Of a stretch of DNA of 8,546 nt, positions 1-7,023 are shown in pieces; position 1 is the first letter of the stretch; each line of letters begins with the position of its first letter. This DNA comes from Candidatus Omnitrophota bacterium. Lineage in GTDB: Bacteria; Omnitrophota; Gorgyraeia; Gygaellales; Profunditerraquicolaceae. The notes below the pieces were generated by a model, which made no database searches, was not told the DNA's origin, and saw only the letters and a list, made by a program, of their open reading frames with translations. Where the stretch lies: NCBI GenBank assembly GCA_016212045.1, contig JACRHO010000091.1:1-8546 (forward strand), written 5' to 3'. A program made the translations under genes and the position numbers.

Positions 1-224
1 CCGTCTATCCCGGCATTGACCACCGGAAAATTTATTATCTTGGCTAATGCTGCCGGGTAATCTTCTCCTGGCTGCACGCCGTAACCAAAGGTAATGCTAT
101 CGCCAAAACAGACGATGGTTTTGCCTTTAGCGTCTATATTTTTAATTTCTCGCTTAGCACACCCTATAACCGCAAAGGTGCAAAAAACAAAAACACCACT
201 AAAGCAGAAAAATTTATTTTTCAT
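1..224 (-). CDS. SGNH/GDSL-family hydrolase lipoprotein, N-terminus only (3' end outside the window)
   Basis: The visible 74 codons start at the ATG at 224, which overlaps the rlmN stop by 11 bases, and the frame is open to the left edge. The protein begins with a basic MKNK and a hydrophobic stretch to a lipobox, AVIG then Cys22, predicting export and lipid attachment at the membrane. After a short linker comes VCFGDSITFGYGV (38-50), the SGNH block I with nucleophile Ser43. PVVNAGIDG (67-75) matches block II, with its Asn70 and the start of the GDT segment. The family comprises esterases, lysophospholipases and acyl-carbohydrate deacetylases of TesA/arylesterase type; the substrate cannot be read from this fragment. 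Nothing ties it to the salvage genes, and it may simply close the operon. No clear Shine-Dalgarno is seen; GAG lies 8 bases upstream. Confidence 0.85.
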   Translation of the reverse strand, partial: MKNKFFCFSGVFVFCTFAVIGCAKREIKNIDAKGKTIVCFGDSITFGYGVQPGEDYPAALAKIINFPVVNAGID

Positions 225-1248
225 ATCGTAATCTCAGCTGTCCACAAGCCGCCTCAATATCCTCACCCCGCGGCGTTCTGAGGGTTACATTTAGGCCAGA
301 TTTTAAAAGATGCTTGCGGAAAGAAAGAATCTCTTCCTGCTCTGGCGGCTCTACTTTCAGTTCCTTTACCGGATTACAGGGTATCACATTGACCTTGCAG
401 AGCTTTAGGCTCCTTAATATTTTACTCAAATTTATGGCATTTTGCAAATCCGAATTTATATCTTTGATTAAAATGTATTCAAAGGTAATTTGGCGGTTAG
501 TCTGGGCGATATAATAGCGGCAGGCCGCGATTAATTCTTTTAAATGGTATTTTTTATTGATCGGCATAATCAGGGACCTTGTTTTATCGTCGCCAGCGTG
601 TAGCGACACTGACAATTCTACCTGCAGATTTTCCTCGGCTAACTTTTTAATGCCGGGGATAATCCCGCAGGTAGAGATGGTCATCCGGCGGCTGCCTATA
701 TTTAAACCCTGCGGAGAATTAATCGTGCGCACTGCCTTTAAAAGCTCATCGTAATTATCAAACGGCTCGCCAGTGCCCATAAATACTATATGGGTCAGTC
801 TCTTCTGCGGGGCATAGTCTTTCAGATATAAAACCTCATCAAGCATCTCAGTTGCAGTTAAATTCCTCTTAAAACCTAACAGGCCGCTGGCGCAGAAACA
901 GCAGGCAAACTTACAGCCGGCCTGGGTAGAGATACACCCGGTGACTCTACCCTCTGCCGGAATAATTACTGCCTCAAGCAAGTTTCTATCGGTTAATTGT
1001 AAAAGGAATTTCTGGGTCCGGTCTCCTGCCTTCAGGCGCTTTCTTAATTTTAGGCCGCGGATATAAAAATTTTCTTTAAGCACCCTGCGTAAACCCAGGG
1101 GCAAATCGCTCATTGCAGCAAAATCAGCCACTGCCTTCTGGTATATCCAAGAAAAGACCTGTTGGGCATGAAAAGATTTCTCTCCCAGATTATTTAGAAC
1201 TTCCTCCAGTTCTTTCAGGGTCAAACTTTTAATATCTCTAGCTGCCAT
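214..1248 (-). CDS. rlmN: 23S rRNA (adenine2503-C2) methyltransferase RlmN, radical SAM
   Basis: A 344-residue enzyme that methylates C2 of A2503 in 23S rRNA (and A37 of some tRNAs in this family), using SAM both as methyl donor and as source of the 5'-deoxyadenosyl radical, so it releases 5'-deoxyadenosine. From the ATG at 1248: an N-terminal helical domain (KSLTLKELEEVL, FHAQQVFSWIYQK), the radical-SAM cluster Cys112, Cys116 and Cys119 in GCKFACCFC, then GFKRNL, and MGTGEPFDNY. The methyl-carrier Cys335 is in EAACGQL near the C-terminus, with the partner Cys105 in TGCIST. All RlmN determinants are present, and the RGEDIEAACG end fits RlmN. The frame also opens from a TTG at 1311, but homology starts at MAARDIKSL, so I take the ATG. 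It overlaps the ligase stop by 11 bases. Its place here may be incidental housekeeping co-transcription. Confidence 0.96.
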   Translation of the reverse strand: MAARDIKSLTLKELEEVLNNLGEKSFHAQQVFSWIYQKAVADFAAMSDLPLGLRRVLKENFYIRGLKLRKRLKAGDRTQKFLLQLTDRNLLEAVIIPAEGRVTGCISTQAGCKFACCFCASGLLGFKRNLTATEMLDEVLYLKDYAPQKRLTHIVFMGTGEPFDNYDELLKAVRTINSPQGLNIGSRRMTISTCGIIPGIKKLAEENLQVELSVSLHAGDDKTRSLIMPINKKYHLKELIAACRYYIAQTNRQITFEYILIKDINSDLQNAINLSKILRSLKLCKVNVIPCNPVKELKVEPPEQEEILSFRKHLLKSGLNVTLRTPRGEDIEAACGQLRLRYEK

Positions 1249-2740
1249 TTCGCAAGAGTTCTTTGTCAATTTTTCCACTGCGGTTTTTAGGCAGGGTTTC
1301 TCTAAACTCAAAATAATGCGGGACCTTAAAATGGGCTAAATGCTGACGCAAAAAATAGCGCAGGTCTTCCTCGCTTAAAGTCTCTCCTTCTTTTAAGACG
1401 ACGAATGCCTTGGGCACCTCGCCTCTTAATTCATCAGGCGCGCCGATTACTGCCACCTCTGCCACTGCCGAATGCCGCTGAATAGCAGATTCTACCTCTG
1501 GCTCAAAGACAATCTCGCCGGAGACCTTCAGCATTTCTTTGATTCTCCCGACAATATAGAGAAAACCATCGTTATCAAAGCGGCCTAAATCTCCGCTGTG
1601 AAACCAACCGTGGCGGATAACCTGACGGGTTAATTCCGGGTCTTTATAATAGCCGTCGGTAACCACCCAGCTTTTTACTGCCACCTCTCCTACCTCTGCT
1701 TGCGGCAATTCTTTATCATTCTCATCACATATCTTTACTTGTATCCAGGGAGCAGGCCTGCCTACGCTTTCAATCTTCTCCGAACCCCTGGGCAGCACCA
1801 CTGTCGGGGCATTGGTCTCGGTTAGGCCCCAGCCATTTAAAAGATGCGCCTTGGGGCAATATTGATGAAAGCGACGCAAGGCCTCGGGCGAATTGGATGC
1901 CCCAAAGGTCACCATCCAACGCAGACTGGATAAATCAAAGGTCTCAAATTCTTTTAACTGCAGAAACGCATAATACATTGAAGGCACAATCCAGAAGCAA
2001 GTCACGCGGTAATGCTGGACATTTTTCAAAAAATCCAATGGCAGAAAACGCTCCAGCAAAATTATGGTAGTAGCAAACCAGACGCAGTTCTGGATGTAAA
2101 TTAGGCCCCCTAGATGCGAAAACGGCAGGGCGCAAAGGGTAATATCTTTTTCGCTTAACTGCACAAAGAAATCCATTGATTTTGGCGGCGCGCTTAATTG
2201 CAGGTAATTAATCAAAACCCCCTTGGGTTTACCGGTGGTGCCAGAAGTATAAAAGATAATGGCATAATCTCTATCTTGGATTTTAACCTCGGGGGTTATG
2301 GGGGCAGCCTTTTGCAATAAATCCTCAAGGGATAAAAATCCCTCGGCAATAATTGTTTTCAGGTGAGGGCATTTTTGTTTCAAGGTAACCAAAGAAACAT
2401 TAGCTTTGGGCTTAGCTATCAGACAGACGGCGCCTGAATGCTCTAAACAGGCCGTAACCTCATCTTCAGTGAGCATAAAATCTAAAGGCACTGCCACTGC
2501 TGCGATACACCAGATGGCCAGATAACTATAAATGTATTCTGGCGTATTGGGTAAATATATAGCGACCTTATCTGCCTTTTTTATTCCCAGGCTGATGAGG
2601 CTATTGGCTAATTTAAATACAGTATCCTTTAAGGAAAAAAAACTGATGGGCTGGTCCTTAAAAATAATCGCGGGTTTCTGGGGATAATTTTTTGCTTTTT
2701 CTGTTAAGAGTTTAACTATTTCCATACCGTTAGAATCCAT
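1238..2740 (-). CDS. AMP-forming acyl-CoA ligase (ANL superfamily)
   Basis: A 500-residue adenylate-forming enzyme that activates a carboxylate with ATP and transfers it to CoA. Core motifs in order: YTSGTTGKPKG (164-174, phosphate loop), LNGWGLTET (301-309), WFHSGDLG (379-386), GRIKEMLKVSGE (398-409, the hinge) and PKNRSGK with catalytic Lys490. All are intact. The length and motif style are those of medium-chain, aryl or methylthiopropionate-type ligases, not the ~650-residue acetyl-CoA synthetase, so the acid may be larger than acetate. The usual SGENVYPAEVE hinge follow-on reads SGEIVFEPEVE. Start: ATG at 2740 overlaps the ALDH stop by 11 bases; an in-frame ATG at 2725, five codons in, sits just past that stop and is a possible alternative. 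The 3' end overlaps rlmN by 11 bases. Directly after an aldehyde dehydrogenase, it likely activates that enzyme's product; the substrate is not fixed by sequence. Confidence 0.92.
   Translation of the reverse strand: MDSNGMEIVKLLTEKAKNYPQKPAIIFKDQPISFFSLKDTVFKLANSLISLGIKKADKVAIYLPNTPEYIYSYLAIWCIAAVAVPLDFMLTEDEVTACLEHSGAVCLIAKPKANVSLVTLKQKCPHLKTIIAEGFLSLEDLLQKAAPITPEVKIQDRDYAIIFYTSGTTGKPKGVLINYLQLSAPPKSMDFFVQLSEKDITLCALPFSHLGGLIYIQNCVWFATTIILLERFLPLDFLKNVQHYRVTCFWIVPSMYYAFLQLKEFETFDLSSLRWMVTFGASNSPEALRRFHQYCPKAHLLNGWGLTETNAPTVVLPRGSEKIESVGRPAPWIQVKICDENDKELPQAEVGEVAVKSWVVTDGYYKDPELTRQVIRHGWFHSGDLGRFDNDGFLYIVGRIKEMLKVSGEIVFEPEVESAIQRHSAVAEVAVIGAPDELRGEVPKAFVVLKEGETLSEEDLRYFLRQHLAHFKVPHYFEFRETLPKNRSGKIDKELLRNGS
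2730..2740 (-). other. 11-base gene overlap, ALDH stop / ligase start
   Basis: ATGGATTCTAA: the ligase ATG opens five bases before the ALDH TAA. The same geometry (ATG, five bases, TAA or TAG) recurs at the next two junctions, at 1238-1248 (ATGGCAGCTAG) and 214-224 (ATGAAAAATAA). It suggests re-initiation coupling and a fixed translational order. An internal ligase ATG at 2725 weakens this one case. Confidence 0.6.
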
Positions 2741-4184
2741 ACCAGTAATTCACCAAGGGCTTACTCTCTTTAGTCTTGTCTACTACTATATTTTTCAGCC
2801 GGGTATATTCTAAAAAACCAACCCTGCCTAACTCCTTGCCAAAGCCGCTCTGTTTAAAACCGCCGTAAGAAAGTTCATTAAAAAACATCCCGTAGGTATT
2901 TATCCAAATTGTCCCGGCATTAATTTTACTGGCTAACTCTTTTGCCTGCGCTTCATCTTTTGTCCAGATACAAGCAGCCAGGGCAAATTCACTGGCATTA
3001 GCCAGGTCAATTGCCTCTTCTAATGTAGAAAATTTATTTACACAGACTACCGGGCCAAAAATCTCTTCTTTAAAGATAGTCATCTCTTTAGAAACCCCTG
3101 CCAATACCGTAGGCGCAAAAAAGAAACCTTTCTTTAGTTCAGGCGCATCAGGAATTTTTCCCCCGCAGAGAACCTTTGCCCCTTCTTTTTTGGCCTTTTC
3201 TACACAGGAGATAACTTTTTTGCGCTGCTCCGCAGAGATTAAAGGGCCCATCTGGGTCTGGAAATCTTCGCCTGGCCCTAATTTCAGGCGCTGGGCTCTC
3301 TCTACAAAACTATCTATAAATGCATCGTAGATATCTTCGGCAATAAAAATCCGCGACATCGCTGTGCACATCTGTCCCTGATTTAAAAAGATGGAGCAGA
3401 GCGACCCATTGACAGCCGCCTCCAAATCCGCATCCTCTAAAATGATACTTGCAGACTTCCCGCCTAATTCCATAATCAGTTTTTTTACATTTTTTGTAGT
3501 ATAACCAATAATTTTTTTACCCACCTCATTGCTGCCAGTAAAAGAAATTAAATCTAAGTTAATGTCAGCGCAGAGCGCCTCGCCTACGCTTGCGCCGCTG
3601 CCAATAATAATATTCACTACCCCGTCGGGTATGCCGGCTCCTTGCGTAATCCGCACTAACTCCAAGGCACTAAGCGGGGTGAGGCTGGCAGGTTTTAAAA
3701 TTACTGTATTACCTGCGGCCAGACTCTGGGCTAATTTCCAGGAGGCAATGAGCAAAGGATAATTCCAAGGGACAATGAGCGCCGTAACCCCTATGGGTTC
3801 AGGCAGCAAATTTCCTTCTGCGCAGGCAATCTCTGAGGAAATCCGGCGGGTCTCTGGCTGCAGAAAATTTTCTAAATTTTCGGCAAAATATTTAAAGGTT
3901 TCGGCTGCTGAAGGCACATCCATAAAAGTAGATTCTTTAATCGGTTTTCCCGTATTTAAGGTTTCCAACCTCGCTAATTCCTGGGCATGCTCCAAAATCC
4001 CTTGGGCAATTTTTAAAAGAAAGTTTTTGCGCTCAGGCAAAGAGATTCTCGGCCAAAGTCCTTGCTCAAAGGCCAGGCGCGCCCTTTTTATTGCCTGGGC
4101 TACACCATCGGCGTCATTAACAGAGACTTCAGCAATAACTTCTCCGTTAGCAGGATTAATGATTTTTTGTTTTGCTTTGTGCAT
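2730..4184 (-). CDS. NAD(P)-dependent aldehyde dehydrogenase
   Basis: A 484-residue ALDH-superfamily enzyme of the betaine-aldehyde/broad-substrate type, oxidising an aldehyde to its acid. From the ATG at 4184, the oxyanion Asn141 is in VPWNYP, NTVILKPA and SFTGSNEVGK form the cofactor site, the general base is Glu239 in MELGGKS, and the nucleophile is Cys273 in NQGQMC. EEIFGPV is near the C-terminus. All catalytic residues are present. The frame also opens from a TTG at 4199, five codons upstream, but the ATG is the better start and begins the usual IINPANGEV strand soon after. Neither start has a clear Shine-Dalgarno, and since the gene starts inside the dehydrogenase ORF, translation is probably coupled. 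The stop overlaps the ligase ATG by 11 bases. CoA-acylating ALDHs normally differ at the Glu, so acid formation followed by ligase is expected. Natural substrate inferred: acetaldehyde or methylthioacetaldehyde. Confidence 0.92.
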   Translation of the reverse strand: MHKAKQKIINPANGEVIAEVSVNDADGVAQAIKRARLAFEQGLWPRISLPERKNFLLKIAQGILEHAQELARLETLNTGKPIKESTFMDVPSAAETFKYFAENLENFLQPETRRISSEIACAEGNLLPEPIGVTALIVPWNYPLLIASWKLAQSLAAGNTVILKPASLTPLSALELVRITQGAGIPDGVVNIIIGSGASVGEALCADINLDLISFTGSNEVGKKIIGYTTKNVKKLIMELGGKSASIILEDADLEAAVNGSLCSIFLNQGQMCTAMSRIFIAEDIYDAFIDSFVERAQRLKLGPGEDFQTQMGPLISAEQRKKVISCVEKAKKEGAKVLCGGKIPDAPELKKGFFFAPTVLAGVSKEMTIFKEEIFGPVVCVNKFSTLEEAIDLANASEFALAACIWTKDEAQAKELASKINAGTIWINTYGMFFNELSYGGFKQSGFGKELGRVGFLEYTRLKNIVVDKTKESKPLVNYWYGF

Positions 4185-5211
4185 CGGATTTATGCCCAAG
4201 GAGAATAACCTTAACGCACTCCTTGGCTTCTGCGACCAGCCGAAAGCCTAAGCCAGCATCAGAGAGGCTCAAGCGATGGCTAATCAATGGCTCCACAGGA
4301 ATTCTTTTTTCTTTTAGCCAGGTTATTGCCTCAATAGTATCTTGTGGGCTTGCGCCATAGGAATGGATAATTTTTATACTCTTACGCCAGAAGTCGCTTA
4401 CCGGGATAGGCACATCCACGCCCGGCTGAGTAGCGGCAAAAAATAAAAGTCTGCCTGCGCGTTCCACGCATTTATTCGCCTGCAGAAAGGCAGATAAATT
4501 AGAGGTACAGACAATTACTAAGTCTGCTAATCTATTTTCATTGAGTTGCGAAAAACACGCGCGGACATCTTCTTTGGCAAGAATAGTAGCGTCAGCGCCT
4601 AATCTTTTGGCTAATTTCAGACGGTATTCGTTTATATCGGTAACTATCACCCGCTTTACTTTTTGATCCTTGGCTGCTAAAAGATGCAATAACCCTGAAA
4701 TCCCCGCACCTAAAATTAAAATCGCATCTTCTCTCTTAACCTCTGACATGCGCTGGCTGCGTAAGACGCAGGCCAAGGGCTCAATAAAAGTCCCTTCCAC
4801 AAAAGAGATTTCTTCGGGCAATAGGAATGTCCCGCGTTCCACATTAATTTTAGGCACACAGATATATTCTGAGAAACCGCCAGGAAAATAATTGGTCGTA
4901 TGCAGGGTCTGACAGACCGTATGATTGCCGCTTAAGCAATAACAGCAGCTATTACAAGGGACGTGGTGGCTGACAAAAACCCTCTGCCCTACTTTATAAT
5001 TCTTGACACCCTCGCCTACTTCGGCAATCACGCCGGTGGCCTCGTGGCCTAAAACTAAAGGCGCGCGCTTCAGGCGATACCACTCTAGGACGTCACTTCC
5101 GCAGATGCCGCAGGCCATCATCTGCATTAAGAATTCACCTGGCCCAATCTGGGGCTTAGGTATCTCCTCAATGCGCACATCCCGGTTATGATAATACATT
5201 GCTACTTTCAT
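4156..5211 (-). CDS. Zinc-dependent medium-chain alcohol/polyol dehydrogenase
   Basis: A 351-residue cytoplasmic NAD(P)-dependent dehydrogenase of the Tdh/sorbitol dehydrogenase type. Catalytic zinc ligands: Cys37 in CGICGSD, His56-Glu57 in LGHEATG, and Glu144 in FIEPLA. The structural zinc lobe is complete with Cys86, Cys89, Cys92 and Cys100 (C-x2-C-x2-C-x7-C). The Rossmann motif is LGAGISG (167-173), and Asp192 at the end of the second strand (VTDIN) favours NAD over NADP. The class oxidises secondary alcohols of polyols, sugars or threonine, so the fold alone does not give the substrate. The start shares one base with the LsrF-like stop, and the 3' end runs about 29 bases into the aldehyde dehydrogenase gene. 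I infer a carbinol of a 1-phospho-ketose as substrate, feeding LsrF; alternatively it interconverts the aldehyde from the class II aldolase with its alcohol, though MDRs of this subtype mostly prefer secondary alcohols. Confidence 0.9.
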   Translation of the reverse strand: MKVAMYYHNRDVRIEEIPKPQIGPGEFLMQMMACGICGSDVLEWYRLKRAPLVLGHEATGVIAEVGEGVKNYKVGQRVFVSHHVPCNSCCYCLSGNHTVCQTLHTTNYFPGGFSEYICVPKINVERGTFLLPEEISFVEGTFIEPLACVLRSQRMSEVKREDAILILGAGISGLLHLLAAKDQKVKRVIVTDINEYRLKLAKRLGADATILAKEDVRACFSQLNENRLADLVIVCTSNLSAFLQANKCVERAGRLLFFAATQPGVDVPIPVSDFWRKSIKIIHSYGASPQDTIEAITWLKEKRIPVEPLISHRLSLSDAGLGFRLVAEAKECVKVILLGHKSDAQSKTKNH

Positions 5212-6011
5212 TATTTCTTCAGTGTCCTTTTTGCCTCATCCTGAAAAATTTGTTGTGCTTTTTTTACGCTGGCATTTTCGTGAATAATCGCGCGCAATGC
5301 CCTGGCCATGGCCACCGGATGACTACTCTGCCAGACATTTCTGCCTAAATTTATCCCGATCGCCCCTTTTTGCATCCCATCGTAGACAAATTCTAAAACC
5401 TCAAGCTCCGTCTCGCATTTTGGCCCGCCGGCAATCACCACTGGCACTGGACAGCCCGCTACTACCTTATCAAAATCTTCCTTGCACCAATAGGTCTTGA
5501 CTATGCGCGCGCCTAATTCAGCGGCAATGCGACAGGCTAAGCCCAGATATCGCGCATCGCGCTTTTCTAATTCCTTGCCTACTGCGGTGACTGCCATTAC
5601 CGGTATGCCATAATCTTCGCACTCATTTACTAATTTTGCCAGATTTAAAAGGGTCTGGTGTTCATAGTCGCTGCCCACAAAAACCGAAATTCCCACAGCA
5701 GAGGCATTCAGCCGAATAATCTCTGCAATAGAAGTAGTAACTGCCTCATTGGCTAAATCTTTACCTACCATGCTCGTGCCGCCAGAGACGCGCAGGATAA
5801 TGGGTTTGGTGTTCTGCGGGTCTACGCAGGCGCGCAAGACCCCGCGGCTGACAAAAAGCCCGTCGCAAAATTCAAGTAACGGCTTGATAGTCTCACCTGG
5901 TTTCTCCAGACAACGCGTTGGCCCTTGAAAATAACCGTGGTCAATGGGCAGAAAAAAACATTTTCCGTTTGGAATTAACTGCTCTAAGCGATTCTTCATT
6001 CCCCAATCCAT
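5211..6011 (-). CDS. lsrF: LsrF-like class I aldolase/thiolase (DeoC/FbaB family)
   Basis: A 266-residue TIM-barrel enzyme. From the ATG at 6011, motifs resembling E. coli LsrF as I recall it run the whole length: DWGMKNRL at the N-terminus, DHGYFQGPT (24-32), TKPIILRVSG, GSDYEHQ, VAGCPVPVVIAGG (184-196) and GRNVWQSSHPVAM (223-235). The Schiff-base lysine is Lys172 in IVKTYW, and the GG and GRN motifs bind phosphate. LsrF cleaves 3-hydroxy-5-phosphonooxypentane-2,4-dione with CoA to acetyl-CoA and DHAP in autoinducer-2 breakdown. No lsrK, lsrG or Lsr transporter gene is visible here. The protein lacks the N-terminal extension of E. coli LsrF and begins at DWGM. Its stop and the dehydrogenase start share one base (TAATG), implying coupled translation. 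Relatives include archaeal-type class I FBP aldolase and ADH synthase, so the exact reaction is open, although LsrF-specific strings favour a thiolase-like role. Confidence 0.85.
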   Translation of the reverse strand: MDWGMKNRLEQLIPNGKCFFLPIDHGYFQGPTRCLEKPGETIKPLLEFCDGLFVSRGVLRACVDPQNTKPIILRVSGGTSMVGKDLANEAVTTSIAEIIRLNASAVGISVFVGSDYEHQTLLNLAKLVNECEDYGIPVMAVTAVGKELEKRDARYLGLACRIAAELGARIVKTYWCKEDFDKVVAGCPVPVVIAGGPKCETELEVLEFVYDGMQKGAIGINLGRNVWQSSHPVAMARALRAIIHENASVKKAQQIFQDEAKRTLKK

Positions 6012-6016
6012 CATTG

Positions 6017-6023
6017 CCTCCTT
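6017..6023 (-). promoter_or_regulatory. Strong Shine-Dalgarno site that decides the LsrF-like start
   Basis: AAGGAGG on the minus strand overlaps the stop codon of the class II aldolase. Two adjacent ATGs follow, at 6014 and 6011. Spacing from the motif is 2 bases to the first and 5 to the second, so the second is the likelier start. It is the strongest ribosome binding site in the window, at the only junction without an overlap. Confidence 0.75.
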
Positions 6024-7023
6024 ATTTTATTGGAACTTGTTTAAATAATTGGAATAGGCGGCTAAATGGCACATACCAACGCGAAAGTTGCGCCAATTGC
6101 CCTTGCAATTTCATTTTGCCTTGTGTAACCGCCACAAACGAATCTAGCTTGCCTAAAAATACCAACTCCCAAACCTCCGCTGGCGCCGAAATCACAAAGG
6201 GCGCATCTACGTCGGGATCTAAGCTGACAATTCTTCCTTTTTCAAAATTAAATCTATAGGCCTTATCTGAACCATCCAGTTTTATGGCTATCTTTACAGT
6301 CAAATCCAACTCCTGGCCTTTCTGGGCGATGAATTCGTCCTTATTCACCAAATCCACGATGGCCTGAATATGCTCCCTGGAAAACATAAGATAGCTTTGA
6401 GCTTGGGTTAACTCATTTTTTAATCCTTTATCCAAATCATCAAGGATTTCTTTATTAAATAGGCGGGCTACGGAAGCGGTTTTCACTGCTTCTTCAAGTG
6501 ATTCAATTAAATATAAGGCGTCACTAAATTTATCCGCGATAGAAACTACCCCGTGGTTTTTAATCACTACCAAATTATTCACCTTCAGGGCATCAATCAC
6601 CAATTCCGGCTTGGTTATCGCCGGCGTATCCTGCTGGACAACCGGAATATTGCCTAAATAAAGTTTGGTTTCAAAAGTCAGGGCCTTAAGATCAGAATAA
6701 AGCGCAAAATAGGCATTCACCAAGGTCGGGTGGCAATGGATAATCACTTTATTTGGGAAATTTTTATAGACTAAACTGTGCAAAGGAAATTCGCTGGTAA
6801 CGGGTTTGTTTTTTATATCCGCTTCATTATTTAAATTTAATTTTATGATATCATCCCAGCATAAACTGCCTAAACTTGTTCCGCTTTTGGTAACAAAAAT
6901 ATTGTCCTGATCGATTCTGGCGCTTAAATTCCCCGCGCGCGCCACCACCAAACGCAAGTCGTATAATTTTTTCCCGATTTTAATGATTTCTTTCTTCAGT
7001 GCCGCCTCTTTACCAAATATCAT
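6022..7023 (-). CDS. Class II aldolase (FucA/adducin family) with C-terminal SCP2-like domain
   Basis: A 333-residue, apparently two-domain protein. Residues 1-215 are a FucA-type zinc aldolase: GNLSAR (31-36) and TKSGTS (45-50) bind the phosphate, Glu78 in SEFPLH fits the catalytic acid, and His96, His98 (HCHP) and His157 (KNHG) are the zinc ligands. Such enzymes split a 1-phospho-ketose into DHAP and an aldehyde. All key residues are present, so it should be active. The family usually ends near 210-230 residues. Here about 95 more follow (roughly 238-333) with the look of an SCP2 lipid-binding domain: alternating strands around YRFNFEKGRI, APFVISAPAEVWELVFLGK, then a helix-strand with KMKLQGQLAQL. 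The SCP2 call rests on pattern alone. The gene starts at an ATGA overlap with the isomerase, GGAG lying 8 bases upstream. Likely substrate by context: 5-deoxyribulose-1-phosphate or its methylthio form; L-fuculose-1-phosphate is the alternative. Confidence 0.88.
   Translation of the reverse strand: MIFGKEAALKKEIIKIGKKLYDLRLVVARAGNLSARIDQDNIFVTKSGTSLGSLCWDDIIKLNLNNEADIKNKPVTSEFPLHSLVYKNFPNKVIIHCHPTLVNAYFALYSDLKALTFETKLYLGNIPVVQQDTPAITKPELVIDALKVNNLVVIKNHGVVSIADKFSDALYLIESLEEAVKTASVARLFNKEILDDLDKGLKNELTQAQSYLMFSREHIQAIVDLVNKDEFIAQKGQELDLTVKIAIKLDGSDKAYRFNFEKGRIVSLDPDVDAPFVISAPAEVWELVFLGKLDSFVAVTQGKMKLQGQLAQLSRWYVPFSRLFQLFKQVPIK

Noticed and set aside
314..514. Short plus-strand open frames such as 314-514, 557-754 and 3775-4251
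   Set aside because: They lie opposite intact minus-strand genes with complete motifs, have no recognisable domains and no good ribosome binding site.
1249..1311. Extended rlmN start at the TTG at 1311 (21 extra residues)
   Set aside because: The extension lies inside the ligase C-terminus including its SGK region, has no Shine-Dalgarno, and RlmN homology begins at the ATG at 1248.
1944..2135. Minus-strand frame of 63 codons inside the ligase gene
   Set aside because: It is an alternate frame of the ligase coding region with no independent signal.
4185..4199. Five-codon upstream extension of the aldehyde dehydrogenase from TTG
   Set aside because: The ATG at 4184 is a stronger initiator and gives the expected family N-terminus; the extension adds only MGINP.
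5211..6014. An autoinducer-2 (Lsr) quorum-sensing operon
   Set aside because: Only LsrF-like is present; there is no LsrK kinase, LsrG isomerase, LsrR regulator or LsrABCD transporter in the window.
4156..7023. A bacterial microcompartment for fucose or rhamnose breakdown
   Set aside because: Aldolase and ALDH fit, but there is no shell protein, no encapsulation peptide that I can see, and no CoA-acylating ALDH signature.
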